Shown piece by piece: positions 17,915 through 25,828 of a stretch of 64,000 bases of DNA. Source of the stretch: Paraclostridium bifermentans (GTDB lineage: Bacteria > Bacillota > Clostridia > Peptostreptococcales > Peptostreptococcaceae). The notes below the pieces were generated by a model. It was not told the DNA's origin. It did no database searches and saw only the letters and a program-made list of their open reading frames with translations. Position 1 is the first letter of the stretch, and the number at the start of each line of letters is the position of its first letter. The translations under genes were made by a program, and so were the position numbers. Where the stretch lies: contig NZ_CP079737.1 in NCBI RefSeq assembly GCF_019916025.1, positions 3,224,001-3,288,000 of the forward strand, in the 5' to 3' direction.

Positions 17915-19342
17915 ATGAGCAAAAAAAAGCGGAATATAATTATAGCAATAATGGTTTCTATGTTTCTTGCTGCATTTGAAGGTACTGTTGTAACTACAGC
18001 TATGCCTACAATAGCAAAAAGTTTAAATGGATATAATCTTATGAGCTGGGTTTTTTCTTCATATCTTTTAACCTCAGCTGTCTCCACTCCTATCTATGGA
18101 AAAATGTCTGACCTTTATGGAAGAAAAAAAATGCTTTCTATTGGTATAGTAATTTTCTTAATAGGTAGTGCCTTATGTGGATTTTCCCAAAGTATGATTC
18201 AATTAATAGCATTTAGAGCAATACAAGGTATTGGTGCCGGTTCTATACTAACAGTAACATACACAATTGTTGGAGATGTATTTGATTTAGAAGAACGTTC
18301 TAAGGTTCAAGGATGCCTAAGCACAGTATGGGGTGTTTCTAGTCTACTTGGCCCATTTATAGGTGGATTTTTCATAGATTACCTATCTTGGCATTGGATA
18401 TTCTTTATTAATATACCTTTTGGTATTTTATCTATTTTCCTTCTTAATAAAAATTTCGAGGAAAAATTATCAAATAGTAATCCTAAAATTGATTATCTCG
18501 GATCAATATTTTTAACAATATCTATAGTTTCAATATTATTAGGTGTATTTACTACGTCTAGTTCAACAAAAATTATATATGCTATATTAACTATAGTTTC
18601 CCTTGTAATTTTCTACTTAATTGAAAAAAAATCAAAAGAACCTATTGTTCCTTTTGATATATTTTCAAAAGATACAATTTTACTAAATTTAATAGGTTTC
18701 TTTGTAGCTGTTATACTTATGGTTATAGAGGTTTACATGCCGTTATACACTCAAAATGTTATGGGTTATAGCGCAAAAACTTCTGGACTTTTAATGGCTC
18801 CAATGTCTATAACTTGGCTTTTAAGTTCTTTTATTTTAGTAAAGTTATTTAAGAAATTTGGTGAGAAAAAAGTTATCCTAGGGTCTATTTTAATCTTAGC
18901 AATAACATGTTATTTGCTTAGATTTACTACTCCAGATACAAATTTAATTTATCTAATTCTTATAATTTTCATCATGGGTGCAGGTTTTGGAGGTGTACTT
19001 AATACACTTATAATACTTATCCAAAATGCTGTTACTTATGAAAAAAGAGGAGCTGCAACATCAACAAATACATTAATTCGTACACTTGGTCAAACAATAG
19101 GAGTTAGTGTATTCGGAGGATTAATGAACTCAAGTATATCTTCTTACTTTAAAAATTCAGATATTTCAAATGTAACTGCAGATAATATATATTCTTCTGG
19201 AGCTAGCACTTATCAAATAATGGAAGCATTTTTTAATGGTGTCCATAATATATTCTATGCTTTAGTGTTTATAGCTTTGATTTGCTTTATTGCTGGAATA
19301 TTTATAAGTAAAAAATCCATATTAGAAAAAGATGATAATTAA
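17915..19342 (+). CDS. MFS drug exporter of the DHA2 (EmrB/QacA) family
   Basis: 475 residues with 14 predicted hydrophobic helices. Motif A reads GKMSDLYGRKKM (about residues 62-73) and motif C lies in WGVSSLLGPFIGGFF. The N-terminal VSMFLAAFEGTVVTTAMPTI is typical of DHA2 proton-driven multidrug exporters. AGAAAGGAG is the ribosome binding site. There is no adjacent TetR/MarR regulator; the leader hairpin at 17838-17887 may provide control. The substrate is unknown. Confidence 0.9.
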   Translation: MSKKKRNIIIAIMVSMFLAAFEGTVVTTAMPTIAKSLNGYNLMSWVFSSYLLTSAVSTPIYGKMSDLYGRKKMLSIGIVIFLIGSALCGFSQSMIQLIAFRAIQGIGAGSILTVTYTIVGDVFDLEERSKVQGCLSTVWGVSSLLGPFIGGFFIDYLSWHWIFFINIPFGILSIFLLNKNFEEKLSNSNPKIDYLGSIFLTISIVSILLGVFTTSSSTKIIYAILTIVSLVIFYLIEKKSKEPIVPFDIFSKDTILLNLIGFFVAVILMVIEVYMPLYTQNVMGYSAKTSGLLMAPMSITWLLSSFILVKLFKKFGEKKVILGSILILAITCYLLRFTTPDTNLIYLILIIFIMGAGFGGVLNTLIILIQNAVTYEKRGAATSTNTLIRTLGQTIGVSVFGGLMNSSISSYFKNSDISNVTADNIYSSGASTYQIMEAFFNGVHNIFYALVFIALICFIAGIFISKKSILEKDDN

Positions 19343-19368
19343 ATGTAAAATTTTATAAAATATATACA

Positions 19369-19406
19369 AAAAAATCTGAAACTCTATATGGAGTTTCAGA
19401 TTTTTT
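19369..19406 (+). terminator. Terminator of the MFS gene
   Basis: AAAAAATCTGAAACTC pairs perfectly with GAGTTTCAGATTTTTT over a 6-nt loop. It could also serve the convergent aldo/keto reductase gene. Confidence 0.9.
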
Positions 19407-19456
19407 GTTACTCAAATTTATATGTTGTCCCGGGAAATAATCTTATAAAAATATAA

Positions 19457-20287
19457 TTAATCATTATATGTAGTATTTATAGGTGGTTTCGATACAGATA
19501 TATCATATCCTTCATTCAGTAAATCAATTTTTCTCATATCTTCAGTAGAAATTTCAAAATCAAAAACTTCTATATTTTCTTTTATTCTATTTTCATTTGA
19601 TGACTTTGGAATAGGTATAATGCCTTTTTGAATATGCCATCTCAATGCTATTTGTGCTATTGTTTTATTATATTTTTCTTCTAAGTTAATCATTAAATCA
19701 TTCAAAAATATTCTTCCCCTGCTTATAGGACTCCATGCAATCACTTGAATATCATTTTCTTTACAATAGTTAATCATTTCATTTTTAACACTGAACGGAT
19801 GAATCTCAACCTGATTTACCATTGGCATTATAGTTGCACTCTTTTTTAACTCTTCTAAGTGATTTATTTTAAAATTACAAACTCCTATAGCTTTAACTTT
19901 TCCTATAGAATATAAATATTCAAAAGCTTTCCATGTTTCAGCATTTAATTTATTTGGCCAGTGTATTAGATATAAATCTATACAGTCTACATCTAAATTC
20001 TTCAATGACTTATTAAAAGCTTTAATAGTACTATCATATCCATGATCTTCATTCCAAAGTTTTGTTACTAAAAATATTTCTTCTCTATCTATTTTACTCT
20101 CTTTTATACCTTTACCTATGCCTTTTTCATTCCCATAAAATGAAGCTGTATCTATCATTCTATATCCTATTTCGAGAGCATTCTTTACTATTTCAGATGT
20201 ATCTTCATCGTTACCTGACTTGTATGTTCCAAATCCTACAAGAGGTATCTTTACTCCATTACTTAGATTCGTAAATTGTTTATCCAT
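19457..20287 (-). CDS. Aldo/keto reductase
   Basis: 276 residues, a (beta/alpha)8 NADPH-dependent oxidoreductase. The catalytic tetrad D46, Y51, K76 and H109 is complete, and the C-terminal IPIPKSSNENRIKENIEVF segment is the cofactor-binding signature. It resembles the 2,5-diketo-gluconate-reductase/AKR5-type enzymes that reduce aldehydes such as methylglyoxal; the true substrate is unknown. GGAGG precedes the ATG. Confidence 0.92.
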   Translation of the reverse strand: MDKQFTNLSNGVKIPLVGFGTYKSGNDEDTSEIVKNALEIGYRMIDTASFYGNEKGIGKGIKESKIDREEIFLVTKLWNEDHGYDSTIKAFNKSLKNLDVDCIDLYLIHWPNKLNAETWKAFEYLYSIGKVKAIGVCNFKINHLEELKKSATIMPMVNQVEIHPFSVKNEMINYCKENDIQVIAWSPISRGRIFLNDLMINLEEKYNKTIAQIALRWHIQKGIIPIPKSSNENRIKENIEVFDFEISTEDMRKIDLLNEGYDISVSKPPINTTYND

Positions 20288-20376
20288 AAAATAATCCTCC
20301 CTTTTGTTATCTAAATCATTTTTTAATATTATATCACTATGTAAACTTACATAATATAAACTGATAAAATAAATGA

Positions 20377-20416
20377 AAAAGGAGGATATATGTTTTTAAT
20401 AATACACCCTCCTTTT
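20377..20416 (-). terminator. Terminator of the bacteriohemerythrin gene
   Basis: AAAAGGAGG and CCTCCTTTT pair across a 22-nt loop. On the reverse strand the stem is followed by a T-rich tract. Confidence 0.6.
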
Positions 20417-20418
20417 AA

Positions 20419-20826
20419 TTATTTAGAATTATTTCTTATATGTGCTGCAACCTTTACATCTTCTCTTTTTATATGACTAATTATCCAATTAGCAACCTTA
20501 CTATTAATTTCACCTACTAAGACAATACTTGGCCCTTCTGCTAAGAGCTTTTTCTGTATATTATCAACAGTATCGATAAAATGTTGGTGATACTTTTTAT
20601 GATTATTGTAATCAGGATAATTATATTTTTTTTGTAAAACTTCTTCATGCCCAAAATGCGTTCTAGTGTAAGAAGATAAAAATTTCACTGTCTTTTCTAA
20701 TTCAGCTCTACCCTTACCTTTACTGCAAGCTTCTAATAAATCATTTATCGCTTTTATTAATTCTTTATGTTCTGTATCAATTTGTATATTACCAGTTAGT
20801 AAATCATCAGTCCATTTATATGCCAT
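20419..20826 (-). CDS. Bacteriohemerythrin
   Basis: 135 residues forming a four-helix di-iron oxygen-binding protein. The expected ligands are visible in order: H in DTEHKELI, H and E in THFGHEEVL, H in NNHKKYHQHF, and H with a later acidic residue in ISHIKREDVKV. The start is ATG at 20826, since GCGAGGAG lies 6 nt upstream and an earlier TTG start would overlap it. In anaerobes such proteins bind or remove oxygen. It is a single-gene unit. Confidence 0.9.
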   Translation of the reverse strand: MAYKWTDDLLTGNIQIDTEHKELIKAINDLLEACSKGKGRAELEKTVKFLSSYTRTHFGHEEVLQKKYNYPDYNNHKKYHQHFIDTVDNIQKKLLAEGPSIVLVGEINSKVANWIISHIKREDVKVAAHIRNNSK

Positions 20827-20966
20827 TTTGTCTCCTCGCAATCCTTTGCTTATTTTGGTAATTTTTAGTAAATTATACCATCTTTTGATTTCTAAATCTA
20901 TTATCCTAATTAAAATTGCTATAGAAAATATCTATTTTAAATTTATATAAAATTAAATTTAGCAAT

Positions 20967-21008
20967 AACTAATAAAAAAGATCTCCTAGGAGATCTTTTT
21001 TATTAGTT
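20967..21008 (-). terminator. Perfect 42-nt palindromic terminator at the potD-like stop
   Basis: The sequence is a perfect palindrome centred at 20987/20988 (CTCCTAGGAG core flanked by A6 and T6). It includes the potD-like stop codon, so the 3' end of the coding region forms part of the stem. Confidence 0.88.
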
Positions 21009-22058
21009 ATCTGATTTTATATTTACCCATGCATTATCATACATTTTCTTAACATCCATTGGGAAATCTTCATAGATTTCACATCTATCCATTATTTCTT
21101 TAGGCATATATGCATTAGGATTATTTTTCACATTGTCTGGTTGAGCTAATCTAGCTTCTTTATTTGGAGTAGTGTATCCAATTTCATCCGCTATTCTCAA
21201 CGCACTTTCTTTATCACTAACAAAGTTTATAAATTTCTCTGCTCCTTCAACATTCTCAGCATTTTTAGGTATACATAAGCTATCTATCCAGAAATTTGCT
21301 CCTTCTTTAGGGACTACATAAACTAAATTAGGATTCTCATCTTGAAGATTTAACCCTTCTCCTGACCATATCATATTTATATCAGACTCACCTGCTGGAA
21401 TCATTGTAGTTCCATTGTCCACACCATATATAGGATTTACTGTTTCTCTTTGTTTTATCAATAATGCTTTAGCTTCTTCTATTTCTTTTGGATTTTTCGA
21501 GTTTAAAGAGTATCCAAGTTTCTTTAAAGCAGCTCCCATAGTATCTCTATAAGTATCAAACATAAATACTTTATCTTTATATTTTTCATCCCATAAAATA
21601 TCCCAGCTATCTACTTTTTCCTTAACTACATCTTTGTTATAAATAAGACCTACTGTTCCAAACATATAAGGTACTGAATATTTATTTCCTGGATCTATTT
21701 GAAGATTTAAATAATCCTTATCCATTTGAGATATATTAGGTATATTTTCTTTATTTAATTCTTGTATAAGTCCTTTTTTAATCATCCTTGGCATTAAAGC
21801 ATCAGATACTAAAATAACATCGTATTTAACTCCACCTTTGCTAATTTTTTGATACATTGTTTCCATATCATCAAATGTTTCAACATTGACCTTTATACCA
21901 TATTTTTTCTCAAATTCTTTTAATGTTTCTTTGTCTATATTTTCTCCATAATTAAGAAAACTGATTTGTTGAGATGAATCTTTACTACATCCAACAAAAA
22001 ATGCTGCAATCAATAAAATACAAATTGATAAGCTTAATAATTTAAATATTTTTTTCAT
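21003..22058 (-). CDS. PotD-like extracellular polyamine-binding lipoprotein (orphan)
   Basis: 351 residues. A lipoprotein signal with lipobox AAFFVGC (Cys near 24) is followed by a type-2 periplasmic-binding fold of the PotD/PotF family: QISFLNYGENIDKETLKEFEKKYG, VILVSDALMPRMIKKGL and DINMIWSGEG are characteristic. It would bind spermidine, putrescine or a related amine outside the membrane. The usual PotA, PotB and PotC partners are absent from both sides, so it must use a distant transporter or act as a sensor. GGAAAGG precedes the ATG. Confidence 0.88.
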   Translation of the reverse strand: MKKIFKLLSLSICILLIAAFFVGCSKDSSQQISFLNYGENIDKETLKEFEKKYGIKVNVETFDDMETMYQKISKGGVKYDVILVSDALMPRMIKKGLIQELNKENIPNISQMDKDYLNLQIDPGNKYSVPYMFGTVGLIYNKDVVKEKVDSWDILWDEKYKDKVFMFDTYRDTMGAALKKLGYSLNSKNPKEIEEAKALLIKQRETVNPIYGVDNGTTMIPAGESDINMIWSGEGLNLQDENPNLVYVVPKEGANFWIDSLCIPKNAENVEGAEKFINFVSDKESALRIADEIGYTTPNKEARLAQPDNVKNNPNAYMPKEIMDRCEIYEDFPMDVKKMYDNAWVNIKSDN

Positions 22059-22334
22059 ACTTTAATCCTTTCCTTTAATATAAGATTATTCTAATACCCC
22101 AAACTGTAAATAGTCAATCTTCTTTACTTTGTAGTTTTTAATTAAATAATATTCATATCAAATTTTAAATTCCATTTCATGGATATTTATCATTGAAAAT
22201 AATAAGCTTTTATATTATAATCTAAACTGTTTTGTTACCATAAGTCTAATAATGTTATTATCCTGTGAAATATGTTTTATAGGGGAAATTATTTAATTTT
22301 TAGGTCGAAAATAAATTTTATAAGGAGGAGTACA

Positions 22335-23009
22335 ATGGAAAAAAATAATGAAACTGTATTTTGTTCTAAATGTGGACATAAAAATTCACCATCGGACAAG
22401 TTTTGTTCGAACTGTGGAAATAGCTTAAAATCTATTGAAGATTCAATAAAAGATGCTACCACAAATATTAAAGATACTATTACTAACAATGAAACTTATA
22501 AAAAGTTCACTGATATAAGTGGGGATGGTGCTTTAAAGGCAGATTGGGAAAATGATGATATGATAAATTTCATTCAAAAAAACACTGAGTATTACATACC
22601 CAAATTTAAAGAAATGCAAGAATTAGAAAAAAGTACATCTTGGAACTGGGCATCATTCTTTTTAACATCAAATTGGCTATTCTATAGAAAAATGTATGGA
22701 TATGGAGTGGGGCTAATAATAGCTAATATAATATTCGCTTGTATACCATTCTTAGGCTGGATTTTAAATATAGGAACATATATTGTATGTGGCTTATATG
22801 GGAATAGCTTATATTTAAAACATGTCCAAAAACAATTAAGTTCTGTTGATGGTCTTAAAGAAGATATAAAACATAGAGTACTATTATCTAAAGGTGGTAC
22901 TAACTTAGTATTACCAATTGTCTTAACATTCTTAGTACCTATATTAATATTTATACTAGCATTTTTTGGATTAACATTATCTATAATGTCTAGTCCATAT
23001 TATTATTAG
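22335..23009 (+). CDS. Zinc-ribbon DUF2628 membrane protein
   Basis: 224 residues. An N-terminal zinc ribbon (CSKCGHKNSPSDKFCSNCG) is followed by a polar linker and a DUF2628-type membrane region: the amphipathic WNWASFFLTSNWLFYRKMYG and about three hydrophobic helices to the C-terminus. The start is ATG at 22335 after TAAGGAGGAG. Function is unknown. Proteins of this build are common in clostridia as inner-membrane proteins with a cytosolic zinc ribbon. Confidence 0.82.
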   Translation: MEKNNETVFCSKCGHKNSPSDKFCSNCGNSLKSIEDSIKDATTNIKDTITNNETYKKFTDISGDGALKADWENDDMINFIQKNTEYYIPKFKEMQELEKSTSWNWASFFLTSNWLFYRKMYGYGVGLIIANIIFACIPFLGWILNIGTYIVCGLYGNSLYLKHVQKQLSSVDGLKEDIKHRVLLSKGGTNLVLPIVLTFLVPILIFILAFFGLTLSIMSSPYYY

Positions 23010-23015
23010 TTAATT

Positions 23016-23056
23016 AAAAGGGTTATGCTATAAGTTTTTATAACATAACCCTTTTT
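23016..23056. terminator. Bidirectional terminator between DUF2628 gene and BFD-like gene
   Basis: AAAAGGGTTATG pairs with CATAACCCTTTT, with extra pairing of CTATAA and TATAA inside. It lies between convergent genes and has T-rich flanks. Confidence 0.85.
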
Positions 23057-23059
23057 AAT

Positions 23060-23241
23060 CTATTTATATTCTTTTATTATCTGTTTAATATTTTTCTTAC
23101 ATCTAATTCCGCAACATATCCCTGTACCTGCTGTAGTATTTTGTTTAATTTCTTTTAATTTTACAGATCCTTTTTTAACTTCACTAATTATTTCTTCTTT
23201 GCTTATACCTTTACATAAACATACTAAACTATTATTTCCAT
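23060..23241 (-). pseudogene. BFD-type [2Fe-2S] binding protein, frameshifted at its start
   Basis: The reverse strand encodes SLVCLCKGISKEEIISEVKK and TAGTGICCGIRCKKNI, the two Cys pairs of a bacterioferritin-associated-ferredoxin-like domain. Its only well-placed start (ATG 23241, AGGAG 7 nt upstream) is out of frame and meets TAG after five codons. The span is 182 nt, one short of 61 codons. One extra A in ATGGAAAT would restore MENNSLVCLCK and a 60-residue protein. It lies downstream of the MATE gene and may be co-transcribed. It may be a real mutation or a sequence error. Confidence 0.75.
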
Positions 23242-23265
23242 CTAATAACTCCTATTCAATATATA

Positions 23266-24627
23266 CTAAATTACTTCTTTTAATTCGTAACTATTATTCT
23301 CCTTAGGCATAACCTTAAATAGTAAAATAGATGAGAATGTTAGCATAATCATATCAGTTATAGGTTGAGCATAAATAAATCCTGAAAAACCAAACACTTT
23401 GTTTAATATAATTAAAAGAGGCATATATAGTAATCCTTGTCTTGATATAGATAATATAAATGCTACAACAACTTTACCCATAGATTGAGCTGAAGTTGTA
23501 GATATCATCTGACCTCCTACAAAAGGAAGGGATATAATTAGAGCTCTAAGTATTATAGTTCCTTTGTTTATAACCTCAGGTTCACTTGTAAATAATCCTA
23601 TTAAAGAATTAGCAAATACCCCAAATATTAAAGCTAAGCTTAATCCTATTATAGAAGTTATTATTATACCTTTTTTAATAATTTCTTTAACTCTAGTAAT
23701 ATTATTGCATCCATAGTTATACCCAACTAGCGGTTGGCATCCAGCAGAGAATCCCATAAATACAAATGTTCCTATAGTCATTATCTTCATAGCAACTCCC
23801 ATACCTGCAACAGTTAATGTTCCATAACCTACCGCTATATTATTTACAATAACAGTTGCTACACCCATTAACATTTGATTTAGAGATGCAGGAACTCCTA
23901 TTGTAAATATTTCTTTGAATATATTTTTATCGTATTTAAATTTCTTTAAATTTATTTTTAAAGTAGTTTTTCCTTTTAAAAATGCATACGTAAAGTAAAG
24001 TAAAGTTGATGTTTGACCTATTATAGTTGCTATTGCAGCTCCAGTTATCTCCATCTTAAGTCCAAATATAAAAACTGGATCTAAAACTATATTTACAACA
24101 GTTCCTAATGTAAGGCCTATTACAGATTGCATTATATTTCCTTCTGATCTTAAAAGCTGACCTAATGCATAACTACACATAACAGGTATTGCTCCAATAA
24201 ACATTATAACTATATACTTATAAGTATAATTAAAAGTAGCATCATTTGCGCCTAACCCCTTCGCAATATTAGGAGACATAAATATACCCGCTATCATAAC
24301 GATTATACTCATAATAACCAAAATACCTGTTGCTATCGATATTGTCTTATTAGCTTCTTCGTAATCCTTATTTCCTAAGCATCTTGATATATATGAAGAT
24401 GATCCTGATCCTACTATTCCTGCAATAGCCATAAGCATCATAAATACAGGAAGTGATATATTTGCTGCTGCTAATTGATTTGCATCATTTAACATCCCTA
24501 TAAAGTAAGTATCAACTAAATTATATAAAACTTGAATCATCATCCCCATAACCATAGGTATTGATAATTTTAGTATAGCTTTTGGAACTTTTTCATCTCT
24601 TAAAAGTCTAATTTTTTTATCTTCCAT
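23266..24627 (-). CDS. MATE-family efflux pump
   Basis: 453 residues with twelve hydrophobic helices in two MatE halves: LSIPMVMGMMIQVLYNLVDTYFIGML at the N-terminus and IGVPASLNQMLMGVATVIVNNIAVGYG at the start of the second half. It exports drugs or metabolites using Na+ or H+. It follows a MarR gene by 16 nt with AGGAGG ahead of its ATG, so the pair forms a regulator-pump operon. Confidence 0.92.
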   Translation of the reverse strand: MEDKKIRLLRDEKVPKAILKLSIPMVMGMMIQVLYNLVDTYFIGMLNDANQLAAANISLPVFMMLMAIAGIVGSGSSSYISRCLGNKDYEEANKTISIATGILVIMSIIVMIAGIFMSPNIAKGLGANDATFNYTYKYIVIMFIGAIPVMCSYALGQLLRSEGNIMQSVIGLTLGTVVNIVLDPVFIFGLKMEITGAAIATIIGQTSTLLYFTYAFLKGKTTLKINLKKFKYDKNIFKEIFTIGVPASLNQMLMGVATVIVNNIAVGYGTLTVAGMGVAMKIMTIGTFVFMGFSAGCQPLVGYNYGCNNITRVKEIIKKGIIITSIIGLSLALIFGVFANSLIGLFTSEPEVINKGTIILRALIISLPFVGGQMISTTSAQSMGKVVVAFILSISRQGLLYMPLLIILNKVFGFSGFIYAQPITDMIMLTFSSILLFKVMPKENNSYELKEVI

Positions 24628-24643
24628 TTTGTCCTCCTATTTG

Positions 24644-25084
24644 TCACTTTCTTCTATTTTTTATACAAAATCTTGATAGTGTATTTAAAGCTTCATTGAT
24701 TTCTTTTCTTTCTTCATCTTCCATCTTGTCAAACATATCATTTATACTTTTATATAAATTTTCTTCTAACTCAACTGCAATTTGTTCACCTTTTTGAGTT
24801 AACTCTAGATTTGTAAATCTCTTATCTTTTTTTGATTTAACTTTTACTACATATCCATTATCAATTAAAATATCCACTGATGTTGTAAATGCCCCTTTTT
24901 GAATTCCTATAAATTCATTAATTTTACTCATTTGTTTGTGTTCATGCTTATGAACAAATAGTAAAATTTTTGCATGTGTTTCATTAAGATTATAATCTAA
25001 TTCTTTTATTGCAGAGTATTTAAATACATTTTTTGTAAAATGATGTACAATCATTAAGTTTTCTATAAAATTTAAATTTTTCAT
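24644..25084 (-). CDS. MarR-family regulator of the MATE pump operon
   Basis: 146 residues with the MarR winged helix (KINEFIGIQKGAFTTSVDILIDNGYVVKV and the KKDKRFTNLELTQKGEQIA wing). It is the first gene of the marR-MATE operon. Two AGTTTTA-TAAAACT dyads flank its promoter, as expected for self-repression released by a drug ligand. The start is ATG with AAGGGGAG upstream. Confidence 0.9.
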   Translation of the reverse strand: MKNLNFIENLMIVHHFTKNVFKYSAIKELDYNLNETHAKILLFVHKHEHKQMSKINEFIGIQKGAFTTSVDILIDNGYVVKVKSKKDKRFTNLELTQKGEQIAVELEENLYKSINDMFDKMEDEERKEINEALNTLSRFCIKNRRK

Positions 25085-25102
25085 AAAATCTCCCCTTTTT
25101 AT

Positions 25103-25182
25103 TAGTTTTAAATAAAACTATCTTACTTTTTATTATATACCACGATAAATAAGATTCAAACAAAAAGTTTTATTTAAAACTA
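25103..25182 (-). promoter_or_regulatory. marR-MATE promoter with two flanking operators
   Basis: Dyads TAGTTTTAAATAAAACTA (25103-25120) and AAGTTTTATTTAAAACTA (25165-25182) flank a reverse-strand promoter TTGAAT (25154-25159), 16 bp, TATAAT (25132-25137). One operator lies upstream of -35 and one just downstream of the start of transcription. Confidence 0.75.
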
Positions 25183-25190
25183 TTTATATT

Positions 25191-25233
25191 AAAATAAAAA
25201 ACACTAACTAAGTTAGTTAGTGTTTTTTATTTT
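25191..25233 (-). terminator. Perfect 21-bp terminator stem of the YvlD-like gene
   Basis: Twenty-one bases on each side of G25212 are perfectly complementary (core CACTAACTAA / TTAGTTAGTG, with A6 and T6 arms). It follows the YvlD-like stop on the reverse strand. Confidence 0.88.
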
Positions 25234-25243
25234 AATATTTTAC

Positions 25244-25600
25244 TTACATAGCTCTAGCAGGGAATATAGCATCTAAAATTCCTATAACTACAGCTGCTAA
25301 TAAAGCACCTATAATAGATACACCCATATTAGGTACTAAAAATTGAGCTGCATATATTATTATTGCTGCTATTAAAAATCCTTTTATTCCTTTTCCAAAA
25401 GGAGATGCATCTACTCCCATAAACATTTCTACTAAATAATCTAACACTGAAATTACAACAGCAGCTAATAAAAATGACCATATACCCTGTATTGTGAATC
25501 CTGGTGTTACAAATGATGTTATAACTAAAATAACTGCAACTAATAGAAATCTTCCTATCCATCTCATTATACTATTATCATTACCGTTTTCATGTACCAT
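25244..25600 (-). CDS. YvlD-like (phage holin 4_2 family) membrane protein
   Basis: 118 residues and four hydrophobic helices: FLLVAVILVITSFVTPGF, IWSFLLAAVVISVLDYLV, GIKGFLIAAIIIYAAQFLV and SIIGALLAAVVIGILDAI. This matches the family named phage holin 4_2 but typified by chromosomal YvlD. The ATG at 25600 is chosen because AAAGGAG lies 8 nt upstream, and a GTG nine bases earlier overlaps it. No phage genes are near. The family is often linked to envelope stress; the function here is not known. Confidence 0.8.
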   Translation of the reverse strand: MVHENGNDNSIMRWIGRFLLVAVILVITSFVTPGFTIQGIWSFLLAAVVISVLDYLVEMFMGVDASPFGKGIKGFLIAAIIIYAAQFLVPNMGVSIIGALLAAVVIGILDAIFPARAM

Positions 25601-25778
25601 AAAAGTCACTCCTTTAAATAAAGTAATTTGTTTTGATTTTTACAAATAATAAAGTAGGTATAAATAATTAAATTTATGCTATTTTTACTTTTCTACTTTA
25701 TAGTCATATATTAACCACTCTATTTAAAATTATCCATTCTATAATTTGTAGTTTTGAATTAAACCTTTTAACTTATAA

Positions 25779-25805
25779 AAACCGCACTTATTATAAGCGC
25801 GGCTT
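25779..25805 (-). terminator. Terminator of the Asp-box membrane protein gene
   Basis: On the reverse strand AAGCCGCGCTTAT and ATAAGTGCGGTT pair and are followed by TTTT. Confidence 0.7.
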
Positions 25806-25828
25806 TCTAAAATTCATAATATAAATTT

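Noticed and set aside
25244-25600. Phage holin family name suggesting a prophage
   Set aside because: The protein is of the chromosomal YvlD type, and no other phage gene is near.
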